Origin: Chara braunii
Lineage: Eukaryota; Streptophyta; Charophyceae; Charales; Characeae
DNA length: 42,248 nucleotides
Assembly: GCA_003427395.1 (NCBI GenBank)
Contig: BFEA01000658.1
Span: 654,535 to 696,782 of the forward strand
Reading direction: 5' to 3'
Shown: positions 21,020 to 30,269 of the stretch, piece by piece
Numbering within the stretch: position 1 is the first letter of the stretch
How the letters are laid out: every line of letters begins with the position of its first letter
Translations under genes and position numbers: made by a program
Notes under the pieces: model-generated
What the model was told of the DNA's origin: nothing
Seen by the model: only the letters and a program-made list of their open reading frames with translations
Database searches by the model: none

Positions 21020-21960
21020 TGGCGGATGGGTTGCTCTTTCTTGAGAAGGCAGGGTTTAAAAAATTAGTTGTTTCATCTAGAGAAGATTTGCGTAGTTTAT
21101 TTTTAGGAGAATGCTACGACGCAATGGAACATTTCGACTATAAGAAGATTAGTGTTAACTTAGTACAACGATTTTGGTCACCTTACATGCTAGACGATGC
21201 AAAGAAGTGCGTATAGACCTGTCGGGTCTGTCAGCGGGACAAGTCGCGGACTCAAGCTCCGCTTGGGTTACTCAAGCCTTTACCCATTCCCACTGGCCCA
21301 GGATAGAGTATCTCCATGGACTTCATGGATACTCGCGTGACCAGCAAGAATGGCAAGAGGCATATCTTCGCCATAGTGGGTAGGTTCACTAAGTATGCTA
21401 GACTAATGGCCGTGTCGGAGAGTAGCAGGACTAAGCACGTAATTAAGTTGTTCATGGACAACTGGGTGCGTGACTTGGACTTCCAAAGACGAATGTAGTG
21501 ACAGAGATGTGCGTTTCACAAGTGAGATGTAGAAGAAGGTCGCTGAACAGATGTGCAGCCAGCTTCAGATGACTTCTCAGAATCATCCCGAAGCAAATGG
21601 GCAGGCTGAACAGATGAACCGAGTGGTGCAGCATCTGCTGAGGCATTACATCAAGCCCAGCCAGGATAACGGGATGAGAAATTACCTCTCATCGCCAGCG
21701 TGTACAACAACGATGTACACATCACCATCGACGTCAGTCCTAATCAGTTGCATCAAGGATGGAAGCTTAGATCTGCTCTAGACTTCCTCCCGCCTGAAAA
21801 TCGACCTGCCGCAACTCCTGGGACCATTGAATTTGGTGTCCAGTATGAGAAATTGCTGCAGCATACTATCGAACATATCAAGAAATATCAGGAAGCTATG
21901 ATTGCGTCTGAGAACGAGCGTCGCCGACAGTCCACATTTCAGGTAGGGGAACGTGTCTAG
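21016..21960 (+). pseudogene. Integrase of element B, frame-broken
   Basis: The N-terminal zinc-binding module (21016-21250) is degenerate: histidines are missing around GECYDAMEHFDYKK, while C-R-V-C-Q survives beyond a stop at 21214. The core starts at 21316 with MDFMDTRVTSKNGKRHIF (first Asp). The second Asp region is lost in a frame break near 21495 (CSDRDVRFTS is readable in another frame). 21551-21781 has LQMTSQNHPEANGQAEQMNR with the catalytic Glu. 21700-21960 carries the C-terminal helix region with a repeated QYEKLLQHTIEHIKKYQEAM type segment. Confidence 0.82.
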
Positions 21961-22047
21961 GTCAAGGCTAGTGAGTTGGGACAGGAGTTTGGCATCTCTA
22001 GGAAACTAATGCCTTAGTATTTCGGTCGCTGGGAAGTCTTAGACATT

Positions 22048-22407
22048 GTGAGGAATGATTTGCATGTTCCCTCGTACGTCATTGTCATTCGTATCCCTGG
22101 TCATCTACGCACTTACCTTGTTTTTCAAGCCTCCAAGCTTGCACCTTTCACTGAGACAGCACAATCCCCATCACGGAGATCTATGCTGCCCCGAACCATG
22201 GATGGCCACGTGGACGTCAACGACATTCTGGATCACAGAGACACGCCTGTTCCTAAGCCACCTGCCAGGGGAAGACCTCCTAAACCCGCAAGGAAGTACA
22301 AAGTACATTTCAGGCATCATATTGATCCGAAGGAAGATGATGGATTTCAAGAGAGGAACTTGTCAAGACAACTCCTCAGATCATGGCAGAATATGAGAAG
22401 AAGCTAA
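22048..22407 (+). pseudogene. C-terminal chromodomain-like tail of element B
   Basis: 119 codons. The end has DGHVDVNDILDHRDTPVPKP, a Pro/Lys linker (ARGRPPKPARKYKVHFRHHI) and DPKEDDGFQERNLSRQL. This is the beta-strand, linker, strand, W/F-helix order of the chromodomain-like module at the C-terminus of Ty3 chromovirus integrases, thought to guide insertion to particular chromatin. The conserved Trp after E-D is Gly-Phe here. The same module is clearer in element C (32066-32317). Confidence 0.65.
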
Positions 22408-22448
22408 AGGGGAAGGCACCATCATGAAGCATCTCAACGGACTTTCGA

Positions 22449-22465
22449 AGCTAAGGGGGATGGAA
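22449..22465 (+). other. Polypurine tract of element B
   Basis: AGCTAAGGGGGATGGAA directly precedes the TGTGAGG start of the 3' LTR. This is the expected position for the plus-strand primer. Confidence 0.8.
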
Positions 22466-23562
22466 TGTGAGGAACGAGCCCTCAAGGGGCCCTATCAGAC
22501 ATCACATGATCTGGGCTAAGGCCCCCAGCACGCCAAGTGCTCGCCCTAAGTGAAGGCGGGCCTGAATATTCATCAGAGGCAAAAGTCGACATTTCCATGT
22601 GTGGGTATTCAGGCTCTCGCAGCACGCCAGTTGGTTGGGTAGACGCGTGAGCCTCACAAAGCTGCGTCATACAGTTAGACGCGTGAGCCTCACAAAGCTG
22701 CGTCATACAGTTGGCCCAGGCCTTGACAGTTGCGCCTGGGCACGTACACACAAAGCAGGGCTGATACATTGGGAAGCAGGCCCTCGGCCTTGGAAAAAGC
22801 AGTACTGCGGACGCACCTGCCTGGGGGCCCTGCACAGATGCAGCAAACAGCCCAAGTCCGGAGACTCAGGCCGTGCCCAACTGTAAGGGGCCCAGGCCCT
22901 CAACTGTAATCTCGGGCCTGGGCGCAGGGTTTGAGGCCCAACCGGAAGCTACTGGAAGCTTCCAGCCAGGCCACAGGCAGCATCCAAGAGGCTGCCACTT
23001 CCACAAAAGGAGGAAAGCAGCTCAGACCAGGCATTCTGGCCAGTGCTGGCAACGCGGAAGTGCTGCTGCGCTCTCTCTTGATGCTGCGCTGCTGCCAAAG
23101 GCGCTGACGGGGAGCGAGGTGGTGAAGGAGGCGTGCTGCAGGGCAGCGGGGCGTAGGTGGCCATAGCTGGGCTGCTGGGCGCCAGGGGGTATAGCGGGTG
23201 GTCTGGTGGTCTTCAAGGAAGGAGGCACAAAGTGGGGCTATCAAGGTCTGATTGAGGGTGACGAGATACGTACCTGGTGCATGAAGAGAGGTGGAGTTGA
23301 CAGCCATGTACATAGGTCTTCGAGAGTTGAAGTGAGCCTGTTGTGTGAACCAGCTGTAGGTGGGATAGTCGGGCAGAGTAGATAGGGCGTTGGGCGCCAG
23401 ACAGAGAGGAGCGACTTTGGATTCTGTGTTGTTGTGGCCTACGGGCTTGAACATTGGCTCTATATGGATGGTTTCTTGGTGCATTGTGCACTCTCTGCTT
23501 GCGTACGACTACCTCGACATCTGTGTGGTTTCGCAACATTGGTTTTCGGTATATCGTTCACA
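22466..23562 (+). repeat. 3' LTR of element B
   Basis: 1097 bp, TGTGAGG to GTTCACA. It aligns with 14330-15602 but lacks the 185-bp duplication, and it has a private 36-bp tandem duplication (units at 22641 and 22677). The 10-bp hairpin arms GCCCAGGCCC/GGGCCTGGGC are conserved (22890-22899 and 22914-22923). Confidence 0.92.
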
Positions 23563-23693
23563 CTAAAGAAATGCCGACTTTTTCATTATTGATCCAAACA
23601 TATCAAAATTGGACACATGACGTACCCTAAAGCACATATATGTCACGCAAAAAGAAAAACAAGAAAAAAACAAAAATTGGCACAATGTGACAG
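23563..23693. other. Right remnant of the insertion that pre-dates element B
   Basis: These 131 AT-rich bp between the 3' LTR and the right 16-bp repeat include GGACACATGACGTACCC and an A-rich end. Together with 14200-14329 this is probably one older insertion. Confidence 0.5.
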
Positions 23694-23709
23694 TTTCGGT
23701 GCAAAATTC
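23694..23709 (+). repeat. 16-bp direct repeat flanking the insertion in the PLE, right copy
   Basis: Identical to 14184-14199. The PLE reading frame resumes exactly at this repeat. Confidence 0.75.
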
Positions 23710-24829
23710 GTCGATAATAACAACCCTGGTTAACCACATGTGCCTGTGCCAATACATTTCCCTCATTGCTCGTACGTAGATGGTCGGGCATACCACGTAT
23801 GTTTCCTCGGGGTTTCTATCCACCGGTGCACACACGAAGCTATCCAATATTTTTCTCCACACTTCCACTGCCTCCATATCTCCCCTCGCCCTTCCTTCGT
23901 TGATTATGATGCCTGTTGTCGCTTCTTCCTTGGTGATTTCCAGTTGCACTCCCGGACATCTAAACAGTGCCTGTAGCCTTTCCCGAATACCCTCAACAAT
24001 TGTCCCAGCCCCATCACTTGTCTTCGGTGCAAGTACATTCCTTCCGTTGCGTAGGATCTTTGGAATTCCCTCCATTTCGCTAAGCCGAAAACGCACGTGG
24101 CCTCCCACCTTTGGGAGGTTTGATTCCACGCAATGGAAAACCTCCATACCTGAAGATGCATATGTTCTACGGTTATGAAGGTAGCTCCCTACTGTGCGAT
24201 TCTTCGCCCAGACTATATGGAGCTTCCTACGTACGATCTTCGACGCTTCGTTGTCAAGAGGTAAGGCCTCGATCTTCCGCAAGCAAAGATTTCTTACCCT
24301 GTTCTTGATAATAGTCGGATCGTAAGCCAGCTTTACCAGAGATCTCTGTCTGATGTTCGTCCCGGATTTCTTCGTGATGACTTGTGATGATATTTTCCAG
24401 TCTCGCTCTTGTATTCTTGTCGTACTCCCGTGTTGCCTTGTATAGATGAATGAGTTCTAGAAGTTTTCTCCACATTAGTTGCTTTCGTTTCCAGGGAAGA
24501 ATCAGCAAAGCCCTCAGTTCAGCTTTCATCTTCACCGATATCGTGATAGTTTCCTGTAGGTGAGTCAGCCATAAAACTCTGACTGCCTCTATCCGTGCTC
24601 GTGATTCCTTCAGCAGTGTCTTGGCACCGTCCTTTACCACCATACACCATCCGAACTTTCTTTTTACTACCTTCCAATGCTCCAACGACATATTTCCCTC
24701 CGTTACTTCGATCTTGAGATTTCTTTGCCCTTCATTAATAGCTTTTCGGATGATAGGTGCGATATGAGCGCTCCATTCTCCCTCCTGTCTAAAACTCATC
24801 ATCACTACCCGGGCAGACTTCATCTTCAT
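23710..24829 (-). pseudogene. PLE coding region between GIY-YIG and RT
   Basis: Two open pieces, 24829-24254 (191 codons) and 24282 to about 23694 (the frame then reads into the insertion). The first is Lys/Arg/Glu-rich and helical (ELRALLILPWKRKQLMWRKL). The second holds SYLHNRRTYASSGMEVFHCV and ends VVIIDEFCTE, where the 16-bp repeat begins; the same EFCTE resumes at about 14199 before the RT. In PLEs this position corresponds to the N-terminal RT extension. I do not recognise a finer domain. The overlap of the pieces marks one frameshift near 24270. Confidence 0.6.
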
Positions 24830-24901
24830 TCCCCTCTCTTTCCTTCCCTTGCGTCTCGGTTTTCTCCTTGAACCAGTCAGTTTCGCAGTAAGAGCCGGTG
24901 T

Positions 24902-25258
24902 TCAATCATGAATCAGTTTCCTTTCTATGATTTCTAGTTCCTCCTTCCGTCCAACTATCAAAGGCATGAGTACGTACCCCTCAACTACTTTTTTCTTTAG
25001 CCATTTGTATACGTTTTGAGTGCATTCCCTCTCCCATCTAGCGCACGTGCTTACATGTTCCCGCCATCTTTCACGACTTCTAGCGGTTTGTCCAATATAT
25101 ATCGGCCTCATTGTAGACGATATCATTACGTATGTGCATGAGGTCGGATGCACCCAATCGATCCCGTCCTGTTCCCAACACATTAAGAACGTATCTGCCC
25201 ATCTTACTTTGCCTGCTTTCATTAGTCCTAGCAGGGTCAATCTCATCATCGCCACCAT
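24902..25258 (-). pseudogene. GIY-YIG endonuclease domain of the PLE
   Basis: 118 codons. The core is YVMISSTMRPIYIGQTARSR followed by ERWREH, then a Cys/Glu/Trp-rich helix region and a late Glu segment (GRKEELEIIERKLIHD). This fits the GIY-YIG pattern: Tyr-containing first strand, Y-I-G-Q-T, catalytic Arg, His, and the distal Glu. In the first GIY position the text is Y-V-M. In PLEs the domain nicks DNA to prime reverse transcription. It lies upstream of the RT in the coding direction. The upstream frame to 25494 has stops, so the start is not meaningful. Confidence 0.82.
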
Positions 25259-25493
25259 CGTCTCCTCTATACTTTCTCCCTTTAATCTTCGCGCTCCATT
25301 TTCTCATCTCTCAAAAGCTTCCTAGAGCGCAGCCCACGTGGCCGCTCCATGCTTTCAGTCCGATGCAGGTCTATTTCCCATGTTGCTACTCTTTCCTGCC
25401 GAACGTGGATCAAATCCGTCATAAGCATCGTGCGTCTTGAACGCCGTGAACTCCTTTACAACTTGCGGCTTGCTTATGTATTATATGCCTTTG

Positions 25494-25826
25494 TCATAGC
25501 TTGCGTAGTGTAGGCACATCATGTTGTGTAGGTTTCTTCTTCAGCGCAGCACATAAGTAGACAATGCCACCACGGCTGCATTCTGTTGAGAGATTCTTCC
25601 ATGCGACAATCTTGCCTTCGATGTTCGTATTAACCGCCTTGGCTTTTGCTGTCGATTGCGTCATCATCCGTGGTCCCACGGGTGTGCACGGATCATCAAT
25701 TTCGAATGTAGGTTGACGCATCCGCTTCTCTGGAGGAGTCTCTGTTTGCGTCGATGTTTCTCCTGTCTTCCGTTTACGGGGCGATTCCTTGCGGGCCCTC
25801 AATTCCTCTAACTTTTGCGTTAGCAT
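25494..25826 (-). pseudogene. PLE linker region between CCHC knuckle and GIY-YIG
   Basis: 110 codons of charged, disordered-looking sequence (ELRARKESPRKRKTGETSTQ, then a TPPEKRMRQPTFEIDDPCTP stretch) ending KKPTQHDVPTLRKL. No enzymatic motif. It stands between the CCHC region and the GIY-YIG domain on the same strand and is probably part of one original protein, now interrupted by stops at both ends. Confidence 0.5.
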
Positions 25827-26077
25827 CTCTTTCTCCTCATCTTATTCTTCCTCCAGCGACACCTCCATCTCCAATCGCTGTACGTCCATACGTGGCTTCT
25901 CCAGTTGTCTTAACTTCTGCGCTTGGGTCTGTGGTGATGCTTGCCGCGATCTCGGTGGTGGTGGTGATGGTGTATTCTTCATCGGCCCTATTTCCAACTC
26001 TCACTCAGCATTGGAGCCTTACCTTTGTCTACTACTAAATTCGATGTAATCGTGCCGATCTGTGTTTCTACCTTTTG

Positions 26078-26500
26078 CTAGAGGTGCACCAGCTGGCTCG
26101 TTAGTGCTGATACCATCCTCGCTTCTCTAACTTCCATAGCCTTGTTCACTGTCGCTATCCGTTCCTTCTCCACCTCCTCTTTTTCTCGTTTCGTCCTTTC
26201 TTCTCTTTCCCTATCTTCCAATACTTTCCTATCCTTGATAAGATCTCCCACAAACTCCCTAATCCATCCTATGTCTTCAACATCCTTCCTATGTTGCGTG
26301 TTTAGGTACGTATTCCGGTAGTAGCTTCCTCCTCCACCTCCTCCCCTACTGTAAGATTCTTTCCTATCGTTCTGCCTATATTCACGTCGGCGGTCCTCCC
26401 GTCGATCATCCCTCCTTTCCCTAGGGTCTCTCGCCGAGTGGCCTTCCTTCCCAAAATTAAAACACGTCATTTTCGATCGTCGCCTTAGTCCGTCGTCCAC
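26078..26500 (-). pseudogene. Gag-like CCHC knuckle and coiled coil at the PLE 5' end
   Basis: 140 codons. Near the start is CFNFGKEGHSARDPRERRDD, clearly a retroviral-type zinc knuckle (C-x2-C-x4-H-x4-C) in which the second Cys is Phe and the last is lost. Then comes an Arg/Asp-rich stretch, a Gly run, and a Glu/Arg coiled coil (EREERTKREKEEVEKERIAT). The likely start is the Met just before TCFNF, at about 26470. A single TAG at 26078 ends it, but the frame reads on (KVETQIGTITSNLVVDKGKA). A nucleic-acid-binding role is inferred from the family; two lost ligands would abolish zinc binding here. Confidence 0.65.
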
Positions 26501-26686
26501 TAGGCTGCCACCTGACTGCGTGTACCTTCACAGCCGGTTACAACCTTCACTCCGTACGTGGAGATGTCACACCAAAGACAAAAGAGCATGCAATACAAGT
26601 CGATGTGTCAAACATAGACTGCGTCAATATGGACTTTAGAACGAACCGTCCAGCAGCAGAACAAACCACCATCCCTCTCGTCAAGA

Positions 26687-26866
26687 NNNNNNNNNNNNNN
26701 NNNNNNNNNNNNNNNNNNNNNNNNNNNNNNNNNNNNNNNNNNNNNNNNNNNNNNNNNNNNNNNNNNNNNNNNNNNNNNNNNNNNNNNNNNNNNNNNNNNN
26801 NNNNNNNNNNNNNNNNNNNNNNNNNNNNNNNNNNNNNNNNNNNNNNNNNNNNNNNNNNNNNNNNNN
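26687..26866. other. Assembly gap (180 N)
   Basis: 180 consecutive N inside the upstream pLTR. It may hide the outer part of ribozyme stem I. A single N also occurs at 40189. Confidence 1.
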
Positions 26867-26920
26867 GCTACCCCTACACCGCGTTTCGGCCGACGCCACT
26901 TGGTCTTCGTCAGGGGGCTT
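26867..26920 (-). ncRNA. Hammerhead ribozyme in upstream pLTR
   Basis: The minus strand reads in order: CCCC (26917-26914, stem I), CTGACGA (26913-26907, the CUGANGA box), an extra A, stem II GACCAA/TCGGCC around loop GTGGCG, GAAA (26887-26884), C-G-C-G-G-T-G-T-A with A15.1-U16.1 and C-G pairing for a short stem III, then GGGG (26874-26871) closing stem I with CCCC. The predicted cut follows GUA at 26875. All conserved core bases are present. Stem II has two mismatches here and one in the other copy. Combining the two suggests an ancestral perfect 6-bp stem. Hammerheads are an established feature of PLE terminal repeats. Confidence 0.8.
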
Positions 26921-27408
26921 CCCCTTTCCACTCTGCAAAAGAGGGTCGTTACTAGACAGGTGTTAGTTTTATAGCTCTAGATACTGTCACAGTTCGAATT
27001 GCCCCACCTAGATTCCTGATTCTCTCCTCATCCCCAGTTCAGAGCCTAAAGCTAGCCCCCAGGGGCGTGTATCTAAGTGTTCTGTCCTGCACCCGGCCAC
27101 ATTTCCAGATTCTGTTCTGAATTTTCCTATCCGCCTATTTTCCAGAAGGGATAATGCTGAGTCTTGTACATGCCAATCCGTATCTGAGAAACTGCTGAAC
27201 CTGACGCGTGTCTCGACCTGAAGTCTAAGGGCGGAGTCTGCTTCAAATTCCGGTCGCAGCCTATCCCGTCTGTCTATTGTCATCCGTCGTCCGGGCGTCA
27301 GAACCTCAAACAGTGAGCCTTCGAAAATCCAAAAACCAAATCAATAAGTTAAAATTGATATGTCCGTTGGGAAATCCGTAGCTATGCAATCTGCTATTTC
27401 CTCAATCC

Positions 27409-29110
27409 CTGACTTGCAGGTCTGTGTGGAACTGGACCGGGGGGGTAAGGGTATTGTCAAGAGGATGGGATGGAAGGGAAGGAAACAGCGTGACTTGAGA
27501 GGATTTCTTGAGACTGTGATGCATCAGGGTTGTGACCTTGTGCTTGACCTTCATGTGGCTGTGTCGAACAAAGGAAAATAAGGCGATTAGAGAGCATGAT
27601 GTACAGTGAGTTGATCTCAATCTTGAAAGGCTCTTGGCCTCGATGATCAGTTGTTGGCTCATGAGTACTTTTTTCGGTGGAAGGGTGTGCTTGAAAATAT
27701 CTCCACTAGGTGGCTGGGGTACTTCCCCCAGTTCTTCCTGGAAAATTGAAGTGGTGGCAAGCTTGAGATGACAGGTGCAGATCATCATTGTCTTTTGCTT
27801 TGGTGCTTCTGGTCCTTGTTTAAAGGACCAAAGGCCTGCAGCACCACTTCTCTCACTCTGCCCTGTTCGTTGATGCATTGTGGCCACTGACTCTCAATGC
27901 ATGTCTGAGGGATGTGAAAGCAATAACAATTATTGAGGGATAGCTCACGGGTTTTATCCAGAGAAGATCACATACAGTTACCAATGCGAAGGGACCCACA
28001 ATGAAGGGCTGTCTTCCTTGTGAGGTTAAGGAGTTGGCCCAGGCAACAGGCCAGGTGAGCACATGATATTTCTCTTTTGGGATTGTCGGAGGTCTTTGTT
28101 TTTCATGTAATCCTCCAATTAGAGCTGTCTGTGCTGGACGCAGTGTATTTATATTGAAAGCAAAGGTTACCAATACCAATTTTATGAGGTAAGTACATTC
28201 ATGTCACCTTTGAGTATCGAATGGGCAAAAAACACATGTGTCGGCAAAGAAAACCGTACCGAGTTGGAGAAGGCAACGGAAGTACCGATGGCCGTGGTGT
28301 CAGACCGGGTGTCATATTTACAGGGGTCGGTCGTGGTGTCAGGGAAGAAAAAAATAACAAATGCCCAACGGATAGAAATCGCTCATTTCGAGTTGGAGTG
28401 TGGTTTCCTTGCCGGCGCGAGTTTGTTTTGCCTTTAGGGTTTCAAAACATGCAGCGTCCGCCGTTGTTTCCAATTTTATTATTGAAAGGGCACAGATTGT
28501 TGAACTTGCTTTTTTGAAAGAAGAAAATATAACTCTCACACCTCCAAGAAATGTGAAAGGGTTTCACTCCTCTTGACATCCAAAGTCCCAGTTTCAGTCC
28601 GGAGTTCAAGAATCCCATGCAAAAGAATACCGTTAGCCCGGTGTTTGGTAGGCAGCTTAGTTATGCTGACTCCAGTCGACCCAATAGGTCCAGGAGGATT
28701 GTCAGTCCAGTGAGACAAGTAAGTCCAGTCAAAGGGCTGCTCAGTCCTGAGAAAGAAGCTTTTGGGTGCATTCACAGCCGACTGCAGCCTGCAAGAGCAG
28801 GTACCGGTTCTGGAAATGGCCAAGATTGGGAATTGCCGTTCAGTACAAAATGTCCATCAGCAGCAAGGTATCAACGCAATTTGCCATTCGAGCTGGCAAT
28901 GGAAGTGCTGTCGCAGTGCTGGGTGTAAAGCAGAGTGAGGGTTGAGAGGCAGCCGAGTAGAGTAGCCAATGGCGCCAGGCATCAACTAGAGGTGATGTGA
29001 GAGGCAGTCGAGTAGAGTACCGAGGACACTGGATATATAGCTTGGGTTGAGAGAGAGAGAGACAATGTCATCTGCGAGAGAGGAAGACATCAAGAGAGGT
29101 TGAGGCTTGC
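27409..29110. other. Unassigned sequence right of the PLE
   Basis: No recognised gene. A minus-strand frame at 27887-27402 (161 codons) has fairly protein-like middle text (IFQEELGEVPQPPSGDIF) but no motif I know, and it runs into the PLE edge. A plus-strand frame at 28201-28437 (78 codons) is equally anonymous. 28660-28740 repeats AGTCCAG-type words, and 28940-29030 has a short imperfect repeat GAGAGGCAGCCGAGTAGAGTA. Confidence 0.35.
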
Positions 29111-29118
29111 ATGTCGAG

Positions 29119-29120
<2 letters not shown>

Positions 29121-29201
<81 letters not shown>

Positions 29202-29235
29202 GAGAGCGAGAGAGGGAGAGAGGGAGAGAGAGAGT
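29121..29235. repeat. (GA)n - G50 - (GA)n simple repeat
   Basis: GA dinucleotides at 29121-29150 run into exactly 50 consecutive G (29151-29200), then back into GA-rich repeat to about 29235. Any open frames across it (poly-Gly or poly-Pro) are artefacts. Confidence 0.97.
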
Positions 29236-29245
29236 CATACCTGTT

Positions 29246-29833
29246 TGAGGTTGCTTGGTGGCCATAGGTGCCCACTTGTGTGTACAACATACATATGACT
29301 TGTTTTTTTCTTTTTTTTTGCACATACCAGCGTAGTCATGCCGATGATCGGCGCCCCTGGATTGGTGGGCTGCCTACCAGCCGACCGTTCACCTGTCAGC
29401 ACCTACGGTTGGCGGGCGGTCGACACCCTTCAAAACAGAAAAAAAAAAACTTTTTTTTTCTTCTCCTGCAGGCTCCATAACAGTAACCCTCGCAACACCC
29501 CCATACCCCCCCTGTACCCCTCCCATAACCCCCTATACCCCATGAAGCAGACCTCTGGTTGGCCTGTGAGACCAGCCCCTTGGTCTGTTCTCATAGGCCT
29601 GTGTTGTATTCGGGGTAGTCCAGTCCAGGCCCGTACCTCTGTTGGTACCAGCCAGTCCAGTCCAGACCAGTCAGTCCGCTGGGGTATACCCCAGCCAAAG
29701 TCTACATTCGCGCAGTTTGGAGTACGTGCGTTGGAGTCTGCATGGGAGCTGCGCTGTGCCATCTTGCTCCACCCTCATCCTCCATCTCAATCTCTATCCC
29801 AGGCGGAGCACCTCACCCGGTGGGTCCGCCACA
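29246..29833 (+). repeat. Possible LTR end upstream of a primer-like site
   Basis: The sequence GGTCCGCCACA ends at 29833 and is followed one base later by TGGTATCAGAG (29835-29845), 11 of 12 bases of the plant initiator-Met primer site. This is how LTR ends look elsewhere in the window. I cannot find the LTR start or a partner copy, so this remains a candidate. A CCAGTCCAG-rich patch lies at 29640-29680. Confidence 0.3.
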
Positions 29834-30269
29834 CTGGTATCAGAGAGGGAACGTTCCCCGCTCCCACCCACCACAGCGCAGTCGGAAATACTGCGAAACC
29901 CGACAATGCTTTTTTTTGGCTGATTTTCGGGTGTTTACAGAGAAAAAACAGCGGGAAAACTTCCTGAAAGGTGCAGTAGGGAAGTAGTGACACGTGGCGA
30001 GAAAGAGAGACAGTTGCGCCACACACGCACACGCCACCTGCCCATGCTGCCCCGCCCTGCCCCGCCCTGCCCCGCTCCCGAAAAGACCCCCCTGACTAGG
30101 GGGCTGCGCGTCAGGGCAACCAGGGTGGTTGATCAAGACCTCAACCAACCCTTGATTACTTCAACATTATTTTCTGCTGCAGCAGCAGGCTGCCAGCATC
30201 TTGAAGGCCAAGATCTAGTGGATCTTGGTGATTTTGTTGCTCTTGGCCAACCAAGAGCTTGGTATCATC

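Larger units (their letters stand above)
14330..23562 (+). mobile_element. Ty3/gypsy LTR retrotransposon B, full length, decayed
   Basis: Order on the plus strand: 5' LTR 14330-15602, primer site 15621, a long leader, gag, protease, RT, RNase H, integrase, chromodomain-like end, purine tract, 3' LTR 22466-23562. This is a Ty3/gypsy chromovirus-like layout. The flanks do not show a clean 5-bp duplication (CCAAG left, CTAAA right). It sits nested inside the PLE. Many stops and frameshifts, plus loss of protease and RT catalytic residues, make it inactive. Confidence 0.88.
12213..27408 (-). mobile_element. Penelope-like element with pLTRs, split by a 9.5-kb insertion
   Basis: Read on the minus strand the order is: upstream pLTR (27408-26553), gag-like CCHC region (26500-26078), linker (25826-25494), GIY-YIG nuclease (25258-24902), further coding (24829-23710), insertion, then RT (14194-12902) and downstream pLTR (12902-12213). 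The two pLTRs are direct repeats. GIY-YIG upstream of RT is the permuted order known from Naiad/Chlamys-type PLEs, the reverse of canonical Penelope. Without the insertion the element is about 5.7 kb. Frameshifts and altered RT residues show that it is inactive. Confidence 0.85.
26553..27408 (-). repeat. Upstream pLTR of the Penelope-like element, with assembly gap
   Basis: Direct repeat of 12213-12902, located upstream of the PLE coding region on the minus strand. It includes an N run at 26687-26866. The corresponding interval in the other copy is only about 27-37 bp, so the gap length is probably nominal, or this copy holds extra sequence. It carries the intact-looking hammerhead just right of the gap. 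Confidence 0.88.

Noticed and set aside
26605-26955. Open frames spanning the N run
   Set aside because: They exist only because the 180 N do not encode stops. The real content is pLTR and ribozyme sequence.
27402-27887. Possible host gene exon on the minus strand
   Set aside because: The text is moderately protein-like, but I recognise no family, splice sites cannot be judged, and the frame overlaps the PLE edge. Mentioned only as unassigned sequence.
29068-29325. Open frames rich in Gly or Pro across the G50 tract
   Set aside because: They are pure products of a simple repeat, on both strands and in several frames, without any other protein-like sequence.
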